Assembly (NCBI GenBank): GCA_963781305.1
Contig: CAWAFL010000011.1
Location: 1,674,001 to 1,738,000, forward strand
Length of the DNA stretch: 64,000 nucleotides
Reading direction: 5' to 3'
Source of the DNA: DASXMT01 sp963781305
GTDB taxonomy: Bacteria > Actinomycetota > Acidimicrobiia > Acidimicrobiales > RAAP-2
Made by a program: the position numbers and the translations under genes. A model generated the notes under the pieces. It saw only the letters and a program-made list of their open reading frames with translations, was not told the DNA's origin and ran no database searches. This document shows, in pieces, positions 23,311 to 31,613 of this stretch. Position 1 is the stretch's first letter. Every line of letters starts with the position of its first letter.

Positions 23311-24414
23311 TCAGCCATCCACGTAGAGGTTGCCGTCCGCCGCCGCCACCGGAATGCGGGTGAGACCCCGGGTGGCCGGCCCCTGCTCGACTGCCCCGGT
23401 CCGGGCGTTGAACTCGGATCCGTGACAGGGGCAGGCGATGATGTCGCTCGACCGGGCGAAGGCCACCGTGCAGCCGGCATGGGGGCAGATGGCATTGAAG
23501 GCCACGAACGTGCCGGCCACGGGCTGGAGGACCAGTCCGGGGGCGCCGCTGGCCGGGTCGGTGAACTGGGCTGCCCCCCCGACGGGGACGTCCGAGGTCG
23601 GGCCCAGGCGGTGTCCGGCCGGCTTGGGCGCCGTCGTCGTCGGAGGTTCGGTCGTGGTGGGAGCGCCTGGCGTGGTCGGGGTGGTGGTGGATGGCGGGAC
23701 AGTGGTCGGCGTGGTCGGCGAAGACGGCGAGATCGTGCCCGTGCCCTCGGACGCCGCTGCGGCCTTGGTGCCGCCGGCCAGGCGGCCGAACCATGCCACC
23801 AGGCCACCGGTGGCCAGAACGAGAAGGGCCACCAGCCCCGTCGTGGCCCCCCGGGCCAGCACGGCGCGCCGCTCGATGACCTCCCCGCCGGCGGCGGGCC
23901 GCACGCGTCCCAGATAGGTGTCGAGGGCCGGGGCTCCCCCCGCTCCGGCAAGGAGCAGCGGCGTCCAGGCGAACACGAAGACGATGTCGGAGCCGGTGAA
24001 GTAGGGCGAGGCGTGGAAGCTGACGGTAAGGAACAGGCTGAAGGAGATGACCATCCCGGCCAGGGCGGCGATGCGGGTCCACAGCCCGACCAGGACCCCG
24101 AGCCCGACGGCCACCTCGCCGATGGCGATGACCAGACCGAGCGGCGAGGCGACGTGCAGCAGATGTCCCAACAGGCCGTGGAGAGGGCTCGACCGCTCGG
24201 CTCCGAGCAGCTGGGCATAGATCGAGGTGGGGCTGTTGTCGTTGAAGAATTGGGGATTGGCCAGCTTCTGGAGCCCGGCAAATAGGAACGTGACGCCCAG
24301 GAACAACCGGAGTGGAATGAGCACCCAGCCCGCGTTCTGGGTCACGCCGGGGGGAGGCTGCCACCACGGTCGCCGGCTTTTGGTGTCGGGCACGGATCGC
24401 TGCGGTTCCTTCAC
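23311..24414 (-). CDS. DoxX-like membrane domain fused to a Rieske [2Fe-2S] domain
   Basis: A 367-residue fusion. The N-terminal part (about residues 27-150) has four hydrophobic helices of the DoxX/DoxD type, beginning LIPLRLFLGVTFLFAGLQKL. A further helix (VALLVLATGGLVAWFGRLAG) leads to a Thr/Pro-rich linker, then a Rieske domain with ligands C310-x-H312 (CPHAGC) and C328-x-x-H331 (CPCHGSEFN). DoxD/DoxA proteins are thiosulfate:quinone oxidoreductase subunits, but most DoxX proteins have other or unknown roles. The topology suggests membrane electron transfer with the Rieske domain outside. Function is not assigned. Confidence 0.8.
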   Translation of the reverse strand: MKEPQRSVPDTKSRRPWWQPPPGVTQNAGWVLIPLRLFLGVTFLFAGLQKLANPQFFNDNSPTSIYAQLLGAERSSPLHGLLGHLLHVASPLGLVIAIGEVAVGLGVLVGLWTRIAALAGMVISFSLFLTVSFHASPYFTGSDIVFVFAWTPLLLAGAGGAPALDTYLGRVRPAAGGEVIERRAVLARGATTGLVALLVLATGGLVAWFGRLAGGTKAAAASEGTGTISPSSPTTPTTVPPSTTTPTTPGAPTTTEPPTTTAPKPAGHRLGPTSDVPVGGAAQFTDPASGAPGLVLQPVAGTFVAFNAICPHAGCTVAFARSSDIIACPCHGSEFNARTGAVEQGPATRGLTRIPVAAADGNLYVDG

Positions 24415-24427
24415 TCCCCTGCCTCGA

Positions 24428-25417
24428 TCAGGACGTCGGCTCGCGCACCGGGAGCCCGGCCGCGGTGTAGACGGCGTCGATGAGGGTCATGTTGGCCACG
24501 GCGTCGGCCGCGGTGGTGATGACCGGGCCGTCGGCCAGCACGGCTTGGGCGAAGTGCTCGAGCTGGTACTGGTAGGTAGACGGGCCGGCTACATGCTCGA
24601 TGCGTTTGCCGGCCGGAGTCCGCACCACCAGTCGGTGGTAGTGCTGGGGAGCCACTGGGTTGAGCACCCGCAGCTCGCCCCCGTCACCGATCACCCGCAC
24701 GCCGATGCGCAGCACGCTCGAGGACAGCATCGACGTGTGCATCGTGGCCGTCCGACCGTCGGCAAAAGAGAGATCGGCCACCATCGCCCGATCCACCCCC
24801 GGCCCGGAGAGCTTGGCCCGGGCCGAGACGACCTCGGGCTCCGACGCGGCCATGAGGCGGATCATGTTGATGGCGTAGCAACCGGCGTCCATGGTGGCAC
24901 CACCGGCCAGATCCAGCCGGTAGCGGATGTCCTTGCGGAACGGCAGCGGGAAGCACATCCACGCCTCGATGTGGCGCACCCCGCCGATGAGGCCCTGCTC
25001 CACGACCTCCCGCATCCGTGCGGCCAGTGGGTGATGGCGATAGTGGAAAGCCTCCATCACGGTGAGCCCGGACTCGTCGCCCGCGCGGGCGACGATGGCT
25101 GCTTCGTTGGCATTGGCGGTGAAGGGCTTCTCGCACAACACGTGCTTGCCTGCGGCGATGGCGGCCAGGGTCCAGCGACCGTGCAGGCCATTGGGCAGCG
25201 GATTGTAGATGGCGTCCACGTCAGGGTCCTCGACCAGTGCCTCGTAGGTGGGGTGGACTCGCTCGATGCCGTGCTTGTCGGCGTAGTGGCGTGCCCGCTC
25301 TGGGTCGCGGGCGGCCACGCTGACCACGTCGACGTCGGGTACCGCCCTGGCCGGGCGGATCAGTGCAGCCGGGGCGATCTTGGCCGCGCCGAGAATTCCG
25401 ATGCGTAGACGGCTCAT
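24428..25417 (-). CDS. Gfo/Idh/MocA family NAD(P)-dependent oxidoreductase
   Basis: A 329-residue dehydrogenase acting on a sugar, polyol or dihydrodiol. The N-terminal Rossmann motif is RIGILGAAKIAPAAL, followed by VHPTYEALVEDPDVDAIYNPLPN and the catalytic-region CEKPFTANANEA with its EKP motif; the C-terminal domain has DAGCYAINMIR. The ATG at 25417 directly precedes the Rossmann fold. It ends 13 bases before the DoxX-Rieske gene on the same strand. Confidence 0.9.
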   Translation of the reverse strand: MSRLRIGILGAAKIAPAALIRPARAVPDVDVVSVAARDPERARHYADKHGIERVHPTYEALVEDPDVDAIYNPLPNGLHGRWTLAAIAAGKHVLCEKPFTANANEAAIVARAGDESGLTVMEAFHYRHHPLAARMREVVEQGLIGGVRHIEAWMCFPLPFRKDIRYRLDLAGGATMDAGCYAINMIRLMAASEPEVVSARAKLSGPGVDRAMVADLSFADGRTATMHTSMLSSSVLRIGVRVIGDGGELRVLNPVAPQHYHRLVVRTPAGKRIEHVAGPSTYQYQLEHFAQAVLADGPVITTAADAVANMTLIDAVYTAAGLPVREPTS

Positions 25418-25620
25418 GGGCGGTGACGTTATCGGCTTGACCGACCGGGCAAGGGGTCGCCACGTCGGCGACGGGGGTGGTCCACCTCGTGTAGGGGTGC
25501 GCCCCTGGCGCGGCGTCGGATTCGTGCCCATGTCCCGGACGATACGAACATCTCCCTGAACAACTGCTGAGCGACGGACACCGGGTCCGTCCCCGACGGC
25601 TCTGATCCGAGCGAGAAGCG

Positions 25621-26088
25621 CTACTCGTCCAGTTGGGGAATGGCCAGATCCGAGAGGCCCTCCCGCCACACCTCTTCTTCGATGAGCTCCCGGCTCCTCC
25701 AGCCCTCGCTCGTCCTGACCAGTGAGTGGTTGTAATAGCCGCCGCCGGGCGCATAGCGCTGGGCGCCGTCAGGACCCTGGAGGTACATCGGGTTGAAGAA
25801 GTAGGCACGAACGGCAGCCGTGTCGCCGTCGATGGTTACCCGCTTGTTCCCGATGAGGTGTTGGCGGACGGGAAAGGCGGCCAAGGCGAGGGCAAGCCAC
25901 TCCTTGATCTGGGCCCGGCTTCCGGCGATGCCACCGGCCGACGTGTAGTCGATGCGGGCATCGGGGGTGAAGACGGTGTCGAGGAGCTCCCACTCGGCGG
26001 CGTCGACGGCCATGGCGTAACGGGTCAGGAGGTCGTCGATGGCGAACCGGTCGAGAAGCTCCTGCGTCGATGGGTTGGGCTCTGACAT
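25621..26088 (-). CDS. SnoaL-like / NTF2 fold protein
   Basis: A 155-residue protein beginning MSEPNPSTQELLDRFAIDDL, then LTRYAMAVDAAEWELLDTVF, the N-terminal helix pattern of SnoaL-like polyketide cyclase/dehydratase-related domains; later VTIDGDTAAVRAYF and YYNHSLVRTSEGW fit the beta sheet of the fold. Members act as small hydrolases, isomerases or dehydratases and the substrate is not predictable. The ATG overlaps the stop of the preceding F420-type oxidoreductase by one base (TGATG), which suggests a joint role. Confidence 0.8.
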   Translation of the reverse strand: MSEPNPSTQELLDRFAIDDLLTRYAMAVDAAEWELLDTVFTPDARIDYTSAGGIAGSRAQIKEWLALALAAFPVRQHLIGNKRVTIDGDTAAVRAYFFNPMYLQGPDGAQRYAPGGGYYNHSLVRTSEGWRSRELIEEEVWREGLSDLAIPQLDE

Positions 26089-26981
26089 CACGCTGCCTTT
26101 CCGATGACCTGATCGGCAAACTGCTCCATCAGCTCGATCTTCCGTTCGATGGTTGAGTTGAACCCGCGCTTGGCATCCTGGTCCGCCACCATCCACGGTG
26201 CGCAGATCCAGTCGGTCGCTCCAGCATCCTCGAAGCGCCGGATCAGGTCGGGCTCGGGCTGGGCGGCCACGGTCGTGAAGATCCTGAAGCCGTCCAGCGT
26301 CCGACCGACACCGGCCAGAGCAGCTTTGACGCAGTCGATCTGTCCGAGTGCCTCATCGGGTGGTAGGACCCGCGCAGCCGCCCATCCGTCGCCCAGGGCG
26401 GCCGTCCGCCGGAGGGCGGGTGGCGAGTCGCCGCCGATGATGACGGGGACCGGTTGGGTAGGGGCCGGGTTCACCTGCATGAGGGGGACGTCGTAGTGCG
26501 TCCCGTGGTACTCCACCCAGCCACTCTGCCAAAGCGCCCGCAAGGCGGGGATCATGTCGTTGAGTCGCGCCCCCCGATCGGAGAAGTCCTGCCCGGTGAG
26601 GTCGAATTCTTCCTTGCACCACCCGGCTGCAACCCCCAGGTTGATCCGATTGCCGGACAAGACAGCAGCGGTGCCCACCAGCTTGGCCACGGTCACCAGG
26701 TCCCGGGCCGGGGCGATATAGACCCCGGTGGTGAACTGGAGGGTGCTGGTCACCGCGGCCATCGCCGAGATCACGCACCAGGAATCGGGCCAGTCGCTCT
26801 CGGGGCCCCAGATCGGCGATCCGTCCTCGTAGGGAGAATACGTGTACCGGGATCGGAGCTCTTTGGGATAACAGAGGTGGTCGGAGACGTACATGCCCGA
26901 AAAGCCCAGCTCCTCCGAGGCCGTGGCCATTTGCAGGTACTGGTCGGTTTCGAGGAACGCCACGCTCTGATGGAACTGCAT
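26088..26981 (-). CDS. LLM class F420-dependent oxidoreductase
   Basis: A 297-residue luciferase-like TIM-barrel protein: QYLQMATASEELGFSGMYVS, then VTSTLQFTTGVYIAPARDLV, NRINLGVAAGWCKEEFDLTG, and PVPVIIGGDSPPALRRTAALGDGW are characteristic of F420-linked members of actinobacteria. It presumably reduces or oxidises a small organic substrate with F420, though FMN cannot be excluded from sequence. The ATG at 26981 has a strong Shine-Dalgarno (GGGGGGAG). It is cotranscribed with the following SnoaL-like gene. Confidence 0.88.
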   Translation of the reverse strand: MQFHQSVAFLETDQYLQMATASEELGFSGMYVSDHLCYPKELRSRYTYSPYEDGSPIWGPESDWPDSWCVISAMAAVTSTLQFTTGVYIAPARDLVTVAKLVGTAAVLSGNRINLGVAAGWCKEEFDLTGQDFSDRGARLNDMIPALRALWQSGWVEYHGTHYDVPLMQVNPAPTQPVPVIIGGDSPPALRRTAALGDGWAAARVLPPDEALGQIDCVKAALAGVGRTLDGFRIFTTVAAQPEPDLIRRFEDAGATDWICAPWMVADQDAKRGFNSTIERKIELMEQFADQVIGKAA

Positions 26982-27156
26982 TGCACTCCCCCCACCGTCG
27001 CCATCCACTTGCACTGCTGTATTGACCCTGTCGCCGTAGAGATCTGCTGCTGCACCGATCTACTGCTATCGATCTAGTGCCCGGCCTCGCGGGCCCACGC
27101 TACCTAGGGCACGGTAAGCGTGGCCGGATCGCCAGTCAACTCAACCGGGCGACAGG

Positions 27157-27178
27157 CTGCCGGTCAATCGACCGGCAG
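27157..27178. terminator. Perfect 9-bp hairpin on the asnB stop codon
   Basis: CTGCCGGTC at 27157-27165 pairs with GACCGGCAG at 27170-27178 around a 4-base loop. The asnB stop codon (27164-27166) lies in the hairpin, so the last codons (QLPVD) form one arm. No T-run follows on the minus strand. The core resembles the repeat unit between trpS and the YfhO-like gene. Confidence 0.5.
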
Positions 27179-28765
27179 TTGTGCGCGTCGCGACCCTCCG
27201 CCCAGCCGCCGTACGGCAGCAGTGGCATTCCATCGCAGGGCGCCGGCCAGGTCCATGGCGTGCTCCAAGGGGGTGTAGTCGGGCCGGGCGGCAGCGGCGG
27301 CCAGGGCCCGGTCGAGGTCGAGGTCGTGTTGATCGAGAACGATGGAGAAGTCGCGCCGCATCGGTTCGGCCAGGTCGTACCCACACGATCGATAGATCCG
27401 GGCGAACAGCGGCTTGTACAGGCGTACCCGTTCGTGCAGGCCCGACGAATGGGACATGGGGTTCTTGGGCCGTCGCCGGATGTAGTCGGGCAGGAGGTCG
27501 GCGAATGCCTGACGGATGACCCACTTCTCCTGGCCGTCTCGCACCTTGAGATCGATGGGCATGCGCATGGCCAACCGCACCAGGGCCAGGTCCAAGAAGG
27601 GGACGCGGGTCTCGACGCCGCTGCCCATGCTGGTCCGGTCGACCCGCTGCAGTTCCGTCCGGCTCAGGTTCCGGATCTTGTGCTGGAACAACCGCTGACG
27701 AAGGTCGTCCCCCACCTGGCGGTACATGTCGTAGCCACCGAAGAGCTCGTCCGATCCGTCACCGGACAGGATGACCTTGACCCCACTGCGATGCACCCGT
27801 TCGAAGAGCGGCTTGGAGACCAGGGCGTTGATGATGTCGCCGTACTCGGTCAGCTCGGACATGGCGATGGCGGCGCGCACGTCGTCGAACCGAAGCTCGC
27901 TGGGCCGAAGTTCGATGATCTCGTGCGCCACCCCGAGATCGGCGGTCAGACGCCGCGCGTAGCGGAGGTCATCGCTGTCGGACGTGCCAACGGTGAATGC
28001 GACGCAGTCGGGATGCATGGCATGGACGTGCAGCAGGGTCAACGCGCTGTCCACCCCACCCGAGAGGATCACGCCCACGGTGAGATCGGTGTCCACCCGG
28101 ACACGGATGCTGTCCTCCAGGGCGCTCCTGACCAGGGCCATGGCCTCGTCCGGGTCCTCGATGGGGTCCTCGTCTTCACCGAGCCGCATGAGGTCGACGT
28201 AGGGCGACAGCTCGGGTGCCGAGGCCGGCGCGCCCCATCCGTGGTGTCCGGGAGGGACCTCGGTGACCGGCGTCCCCACCGGTACGAGCGACTTGACCTC
28301 GGAAGCGATGTGGAGTCGGCCACCTCGCCTCGACCAGTAGAGCGGTTTGACCCCGATGGGGTCCCGGGCCAGGTACACGCGCCCGCTTGCTCGCTCCACC
28401 ACGGCGAAGGCGAACTCCCCACGGAAGTGGTGCACGGCGTCCTCGCCCCATTCCAGGAACGATTCCAGCACCACCTCGGTGTCGCTGGAGCTGCGCAGCT
28501 GGTGGCCTAGGGCTTGCAGCTCGATGCGGAGCTCCCGGTAGTTGAAGACCTCGCCGTTGTAACACAGTGCCCATCTGCCGTCGGCTGAGGTCCAAGGTTG
28601 CACGGCACGATCCCGGTCGACGATCTGCAGTCGCTGGGTGCCGAGCAGGAGGCCTTCCTCGCACAGCGTCTCCTCGACGTCGCCCCGGGGGGCGATGGCC
28701 GCCAGCATGTGGTCGAAGAGGGCGCGGTCGCCGCCGCCGCCCAGGATGAGAGCGATGCCGCACAT
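27164..28765 (-). CDS. asnB: Asparagine synthetase, glutamine-hydrolysing
   Basis: A 533-residue protein with an N-terminal glutaminase domain starting at the catalytic Cys2 (MCGIALILGGGG) and containing RLQIVDRDRAVQPW and CYNGEVFNYRELR. The synthetase domain has the PP-loop GVILSGGVDSALTLL and ILSGDGSDELFGGYDMYR. It is shorter at the C-terminus than E. coli AsnB but complete for both active sites. It forms a pair with the DUF5715-like gene five bases upstream. In mycobacteria and corynebacteria an AsnB-like enzyme (LtsA) amidates peptidoglycan mDAP, so the acceptor need not be free aspartate. Confidence 0.92.
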   Translation of the reverse strand: MCGIALILGGGGDRALFDHMLAAIAPRGDVEETLCEEGLLLGTQRLQIVDRDRAVQPWTSADGRWALCYNGEVFNYRELRIELQALGHQLRSSSDTEVVLESFLEWGEDAVHHFRGEFAFAVVERASGRVYLARDPIGVKPLYWSRRGGRLHIASEVKSLVPVGTPVTEVPPGHHGWGAPASAPELSPYVDLMRLGEDEDPIEDPDEAMALVRSALEDSIRVRVDTDLTVGVILSGGVDSALTLLHVHAMHPDCVAFTVGTSDSDDLRYARRLTADLGVAHEIIELRPSELRFDDVRAAIAMSELTEYGDIINALVSKPLFERVHRSGVKVILSGDGSDELFGGYDMYRQVGDDLRQRLFQHKIRNLSRTELQRVDRTSMGSGVETRVPFLDLALVRLAMRMPIDLKVRDGQEKWVIRQAFADLLPDYIRRRPKNPMSHSSGLHERVRLYKPLFARIYRSCGYDLAEPMRRDFSIVLDQHDLDLDRALAAAAARPDYTPLEHAMDLAGALRWNATAAVRRLGGGSRRAQLPVD

Positions 28766-28770
28766 GGTTC

Positions 28771-29676
28771 TCAGCCTCCGAACGAGGTGGCGTAGGCCCG
28801 CCGGAGCCGCTCCGAGGCCGCCGGGCTGACGCACACGTGCCACGCCTGGCCCTCGTCGATCACGTTGACATCTCCGGCGTCTTGTCGATCCAGGAGTGCG
28901 GCAGCCAGGACACCGTCGGCATCGAAACGCCGGAACCAGCGCATCTCGACGTCCATGGCGTAGCCCGCGCAATGGGCGCTGGGCATCACCGCGGCATAGC
29001 CGAGCGCCCGGAGCCGGTGCTGGTGTTGGACGCTACGGACCAAGCTGGTGACCCACAGGGACGGCGTGCTTGGGGGCGCCTTACTCGAAAAGTCCCGGGC
29101 CAGCTCGTTCAGGAACACCACCGATTCCGGTCGCGCCCGCGTGAACAGCAAGCCCGAGGTATGCGGCTGTCGCCCCGGCCAGGTGCGTCGCATGCCCCAG
29201 TCCCGAGCCCGGCCGGGGAGGCCGCGGGGCTGGCGACGGTAGCGAAAGTCGAGGAGGCGTCGAGCCCGGAGTGCGTCCAGGTCCACCAGGTCATCCGAGC
29301 TCAGCACGTCATCGTCGGTATCGAACGCAGGTTTGCTTCCCCACCAGGCCGCGTCGATCTGGGACAGGAGGTAGATGCGGATCAAGGCCGAGAGGCCGTC
29401 GGCGCTGCTGGCCGGATTGGGCCGGTAGTCGTGCACGTGCTGCAAGAGGCGGTCGGCTGCCGCGTCGATGCCTCCGGGAACCCTGCTGAGCACCCCGGTC
29501 AGCTCCGGAGCGGGCAGTCGGGCATCGAGGACCTTCTCAGCGGCGGGACGGTCGGCATCATCGGGTCCGCTGGCCATGTCGGCCTCATCGACCAGCTCGG
29601 ACACTGCCGATCGGTAGGGGGTCAGGAGTCCGTTGGACGAGAGTGGGTCCGGCGGCTGGTTTATCGATGCGGACAT
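28771..29676 (-). CDS. DUF5715-like protein with LAS-type peptidase motifs
   Basis: A 301-residue protein without a signal peptide or membrane segment. The C-terminal third has SLWVTSLVRSVQHQHRLRAL, then PSAHCAGYAMDVEM and EGQAWHVCV. The SxHxxGxAxD plus WH pattern is that of LAS/M15 zinc peptidases (VanX, VanY, D-Ala-D-Ala carboxypeptidases), though activity is unproven. The first half is unlike anything I recognise. It lies directly upstream of asnB on the same strand. I infer a role in modifying a peptide or cell-wall substrate together with AsnB. Confidence 0.6.
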   Translation of the reverse strand: MSASINQPPDPLSSNGLLTPYRSAVSELVDEADMASGPDDADRPAAEKVLDARLPAPELTGVLSRVPGGIDAAADRLLQHVHDYRPNPASSADGLSALIRIYLLSQIDAAWWGSKPAFDTDDDVLSSDDLVDLDALRARRLLDFRYRRQPRGLPGRARDWGMRRTWPGRQPHTSGLLFTRARPESVVFLNELARDFSSKAPPSTPSLWVTSLVRSVQHQHRLRALGYAAVMPSAHCAGYAMDVEMRWFRRFDADGVLAAALLDRQDAGDVNVIDEGQAWHVCVSPAASERLRRAYATSFGG

Positions 29677-30146
29677 ATCTCCCGGGATGAATGAGGTGGG
29701 CTGAACATGGAGGGGCGCCCGCTCCTTGAACTGCTCGCCTCCACCCCGGGGCTGTGTGATTCCTCCGGGTCAGAAGAACCATAGCGCCACGACAATCCTG
29801 TGGGCTCCCCCGGTAGGGTCGCTCCCTTCGAATGGACCTCTGAGCTGGACACATAACCGTTCCCCATCGCCGGATGCCGAGAGCACGGCGCTGGTTCCCA
29901 CCCGCTTCCCCCCCACCCGGACCACGCCGGGCCCGGCCGTTCGGCGAGGGCGCCGCCGTGGGAATGGGGCAGGCAGCCTGTGCTGCTGGTCGGCCTTCTA
30001 CGCAGCGCGTTCACTCCGCCTCCGGTGGTGACCTGAGGCCACGCCGAGGGTGAGGTGCCGCTTGCCCAACGCCTGGTCGGGGTATCGTTTGCGGCGACCT
30101 CGTTCATCGGGACCTGTCGCCGGGTGGGTCATTTTGGAGGAGCTAC
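29677..30146. other. 470-base divergent intergenic region
   Basis: Separates the DUF5715-like gene (minus) from the MptB-like gene (plus). Open frames here have poor composition and no similarity I recognise, and I see no tRNA-like fold. A Shine-Dalgarno (GGAGGAG) stands before the GTG at 30147. A weak TTGCCC and TATCGT pair at 30062-30088 has short spacing. Nothing else is recognisable. Confidence 0.5.
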
Positions 30147-31613
30147 GTGGGATCGCCCATTGCCGTGCAAGGAGCACAGAACATTCCTGCACGACGTGCG
30201 CTGAGCCCCCTTGTGCCCTGGCTGACCGTGGGCCTCGTCGGCTCGATCGGATTGGCGGTGACGGGCACCAGCGTCGGGTCGGTGACCGAGCCGAACCACG
30301 CCCTGTGGTGGTTCTCGATCCCCAATGGACAGTCGGTCCTCGTCACCACCTTGTTCTACCTGTCGGTGGCCCTCCTCATCGTGGGCTGGCTCGGCGTCGG
30401 TCGTCTGGCGCGACAGGGGCTGCTCACCACGCGGTGGGCGTGGCTGATCCTCATCGCCTGGGGTGTACCCCTGTTCCTCGGGCCACCCCTGTTCAGCCGG
30501 GACATCTACAGCTACATCGGTCAGGGGTTGTTGGCCCACCATGGGCTCAATCCCTACTCGGTCCCGCCCAAAGCGCTGGGTCACGGTCCGCTGCTCTCGT
30601 CGATCGCCAGCGTGTGGCGATCGACAGCCTCGCCCTACGGCCCGCTGTTCGTGGGGGCGGCCAACGTCGTAGCCGGCGTGGCCGGGAGCTCGTTGGTGGC
30701 GCAGGTGCTGGCCTTTCGGGTACTCGAGCTGGTGGGCGTGGTTCTGATCATGGTCTCATTGCCACGACTGGCCCGTCATCTGGGCACGGACCCCGGCATC
30801 GCCCTCTGGCTGGGCGCCCTCAGCCCGCTGGCCTTGTTCAGTTTCATAGCGTCGGGGCACAACGACGCGCTCATGATGGGTCTGCTCCTGGCCGGCGTCA
30901 CCTTGGCGGTAGAGGGCCGCCTGGCCTGGGGCGTAGCCCTGTGTGCGTTGGCGGCGACGGTGAAGCTGCCCGCGGCCGCCGCCATCGTCTTCTTAGCCGT
31001 CGACCAATTCCAGACGGCTCAGGGCACCAGGCGTTGGCGCGTCCTGGCCGAGGCCGTCCTCGTCCCCGTGGTCGTCCTGGTCGCCGTCACCGCCATCGTC
31101 GGGCTGGGTTGGACGTGGCTGGGACCCAGCGCGTTGCACGTTCCCACCGAGTTGAAGGTGCTGTCCACGCCGGCGGTGGCATTGGGCGTGTTCTTCGCCC
31201 ACCTGCTCCACGCCATCGACATCCCGGTGAGCCAGGCCACCATGATCACCGTCGCCCAGTACGTCTGCGGTGCCGGAGCCGTGCTCAGTTGCCTCTGGCT
31301 CGTCGTGAACGCCCACAAACTCGATGTCATCCGGGCACTGGGCATCGCCTTGTTGCTCATCGTGGTCGGCGGCCCGACCGTGTGGCCGTGGTACCTGATG
31401 TGGGGCCTTTCCTTCCTGGCCGTCACGACCACCCAGCGGTCCAAGCTCCTAGCCGCGGTGGCGGCCCTGGCCATGCTGGTGGTCGGGCCCAGCGGTCATC
31501 CTCTCCTGAACGGCAACGTCTATCTGGTTGTGGCCTTGGTTACGCTGGGCGCATGCGTGTGGCTGGCACGACATCGGCACTGGTATCGAGTGGCGTCGGG
31601 CTATGCCTCCTGA
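30147..31613 (+). CDS. Polyprenol-phosphate-mannose-dependent alpha-(1,6)-mannosyltransferase, MptB-like
   Basis: A 488-residue protein with about 11-13 membrane helices. The first large loop, SRDIYSYIGQGLLAHHGLNP followed by YSVPPKALGHGP and STASPYGPLFV, is the hallmark of the MptA/MptB GT-C family that extends the mannan core of lipomannan in mycobacteria and corynebacteria. The acidic residue in SRDIYSY is the expected catalytic position. It starts at GTG with GGAGGAG upstream. The next two genes also encode GT-C proteins, so this is likely a lipoglycan or polysaccharide mannosylation cluster. Confidence 0.8.
   Translation: MGSPIAVQGAQNIPARRALSPLVPWLTVGLVGSIGLAVTGTSVGSVTEPNHALWWFSIPNGQSVLVTTLFYLSVALLIVGWLGVGRLARQGLLTTRWAWLILIAWGVPLFLGPPLFSRDIYSYIGQGLLAHHGLNPYSVPPKALGHGPLLSSIASVWRSTASPYGPLFVGAANVVAGVAGSSLVAQVLAFRVLELVGVVLIMVSLPRLARHLGTDPGIALWLGALSPLALFSFIASGHNDALMMGLLLAGVTLAVEGRLAWGVALCALAATVKLPAAAAIVFLAVDQFQTAQGTRRWRVLAEAVLVPVVVLVAVTAIVGLGWTWLGPSALHVPTELKVLSTPAVALGVFFAHLLHAIDIPVSQATMITVAQYVCGAGAVLSCLWLVVNAHKLDVIRALGIALLLIVVGGPTVWPWYLMWGLSFLAVTTTQRSKLLAAVAALAMLVVGPSGHPLLNGNVYLVVALVTLGACVWLARHRHWYRVASGYAS

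Noticed and set aside
29661..30107. Minus-strand frame in the intergenic region before the MptB-like gene
   Set aside because: Low-complexity Ser/Pro/Gly composition, no start signal and overlap with the DUF5715-like gene start.
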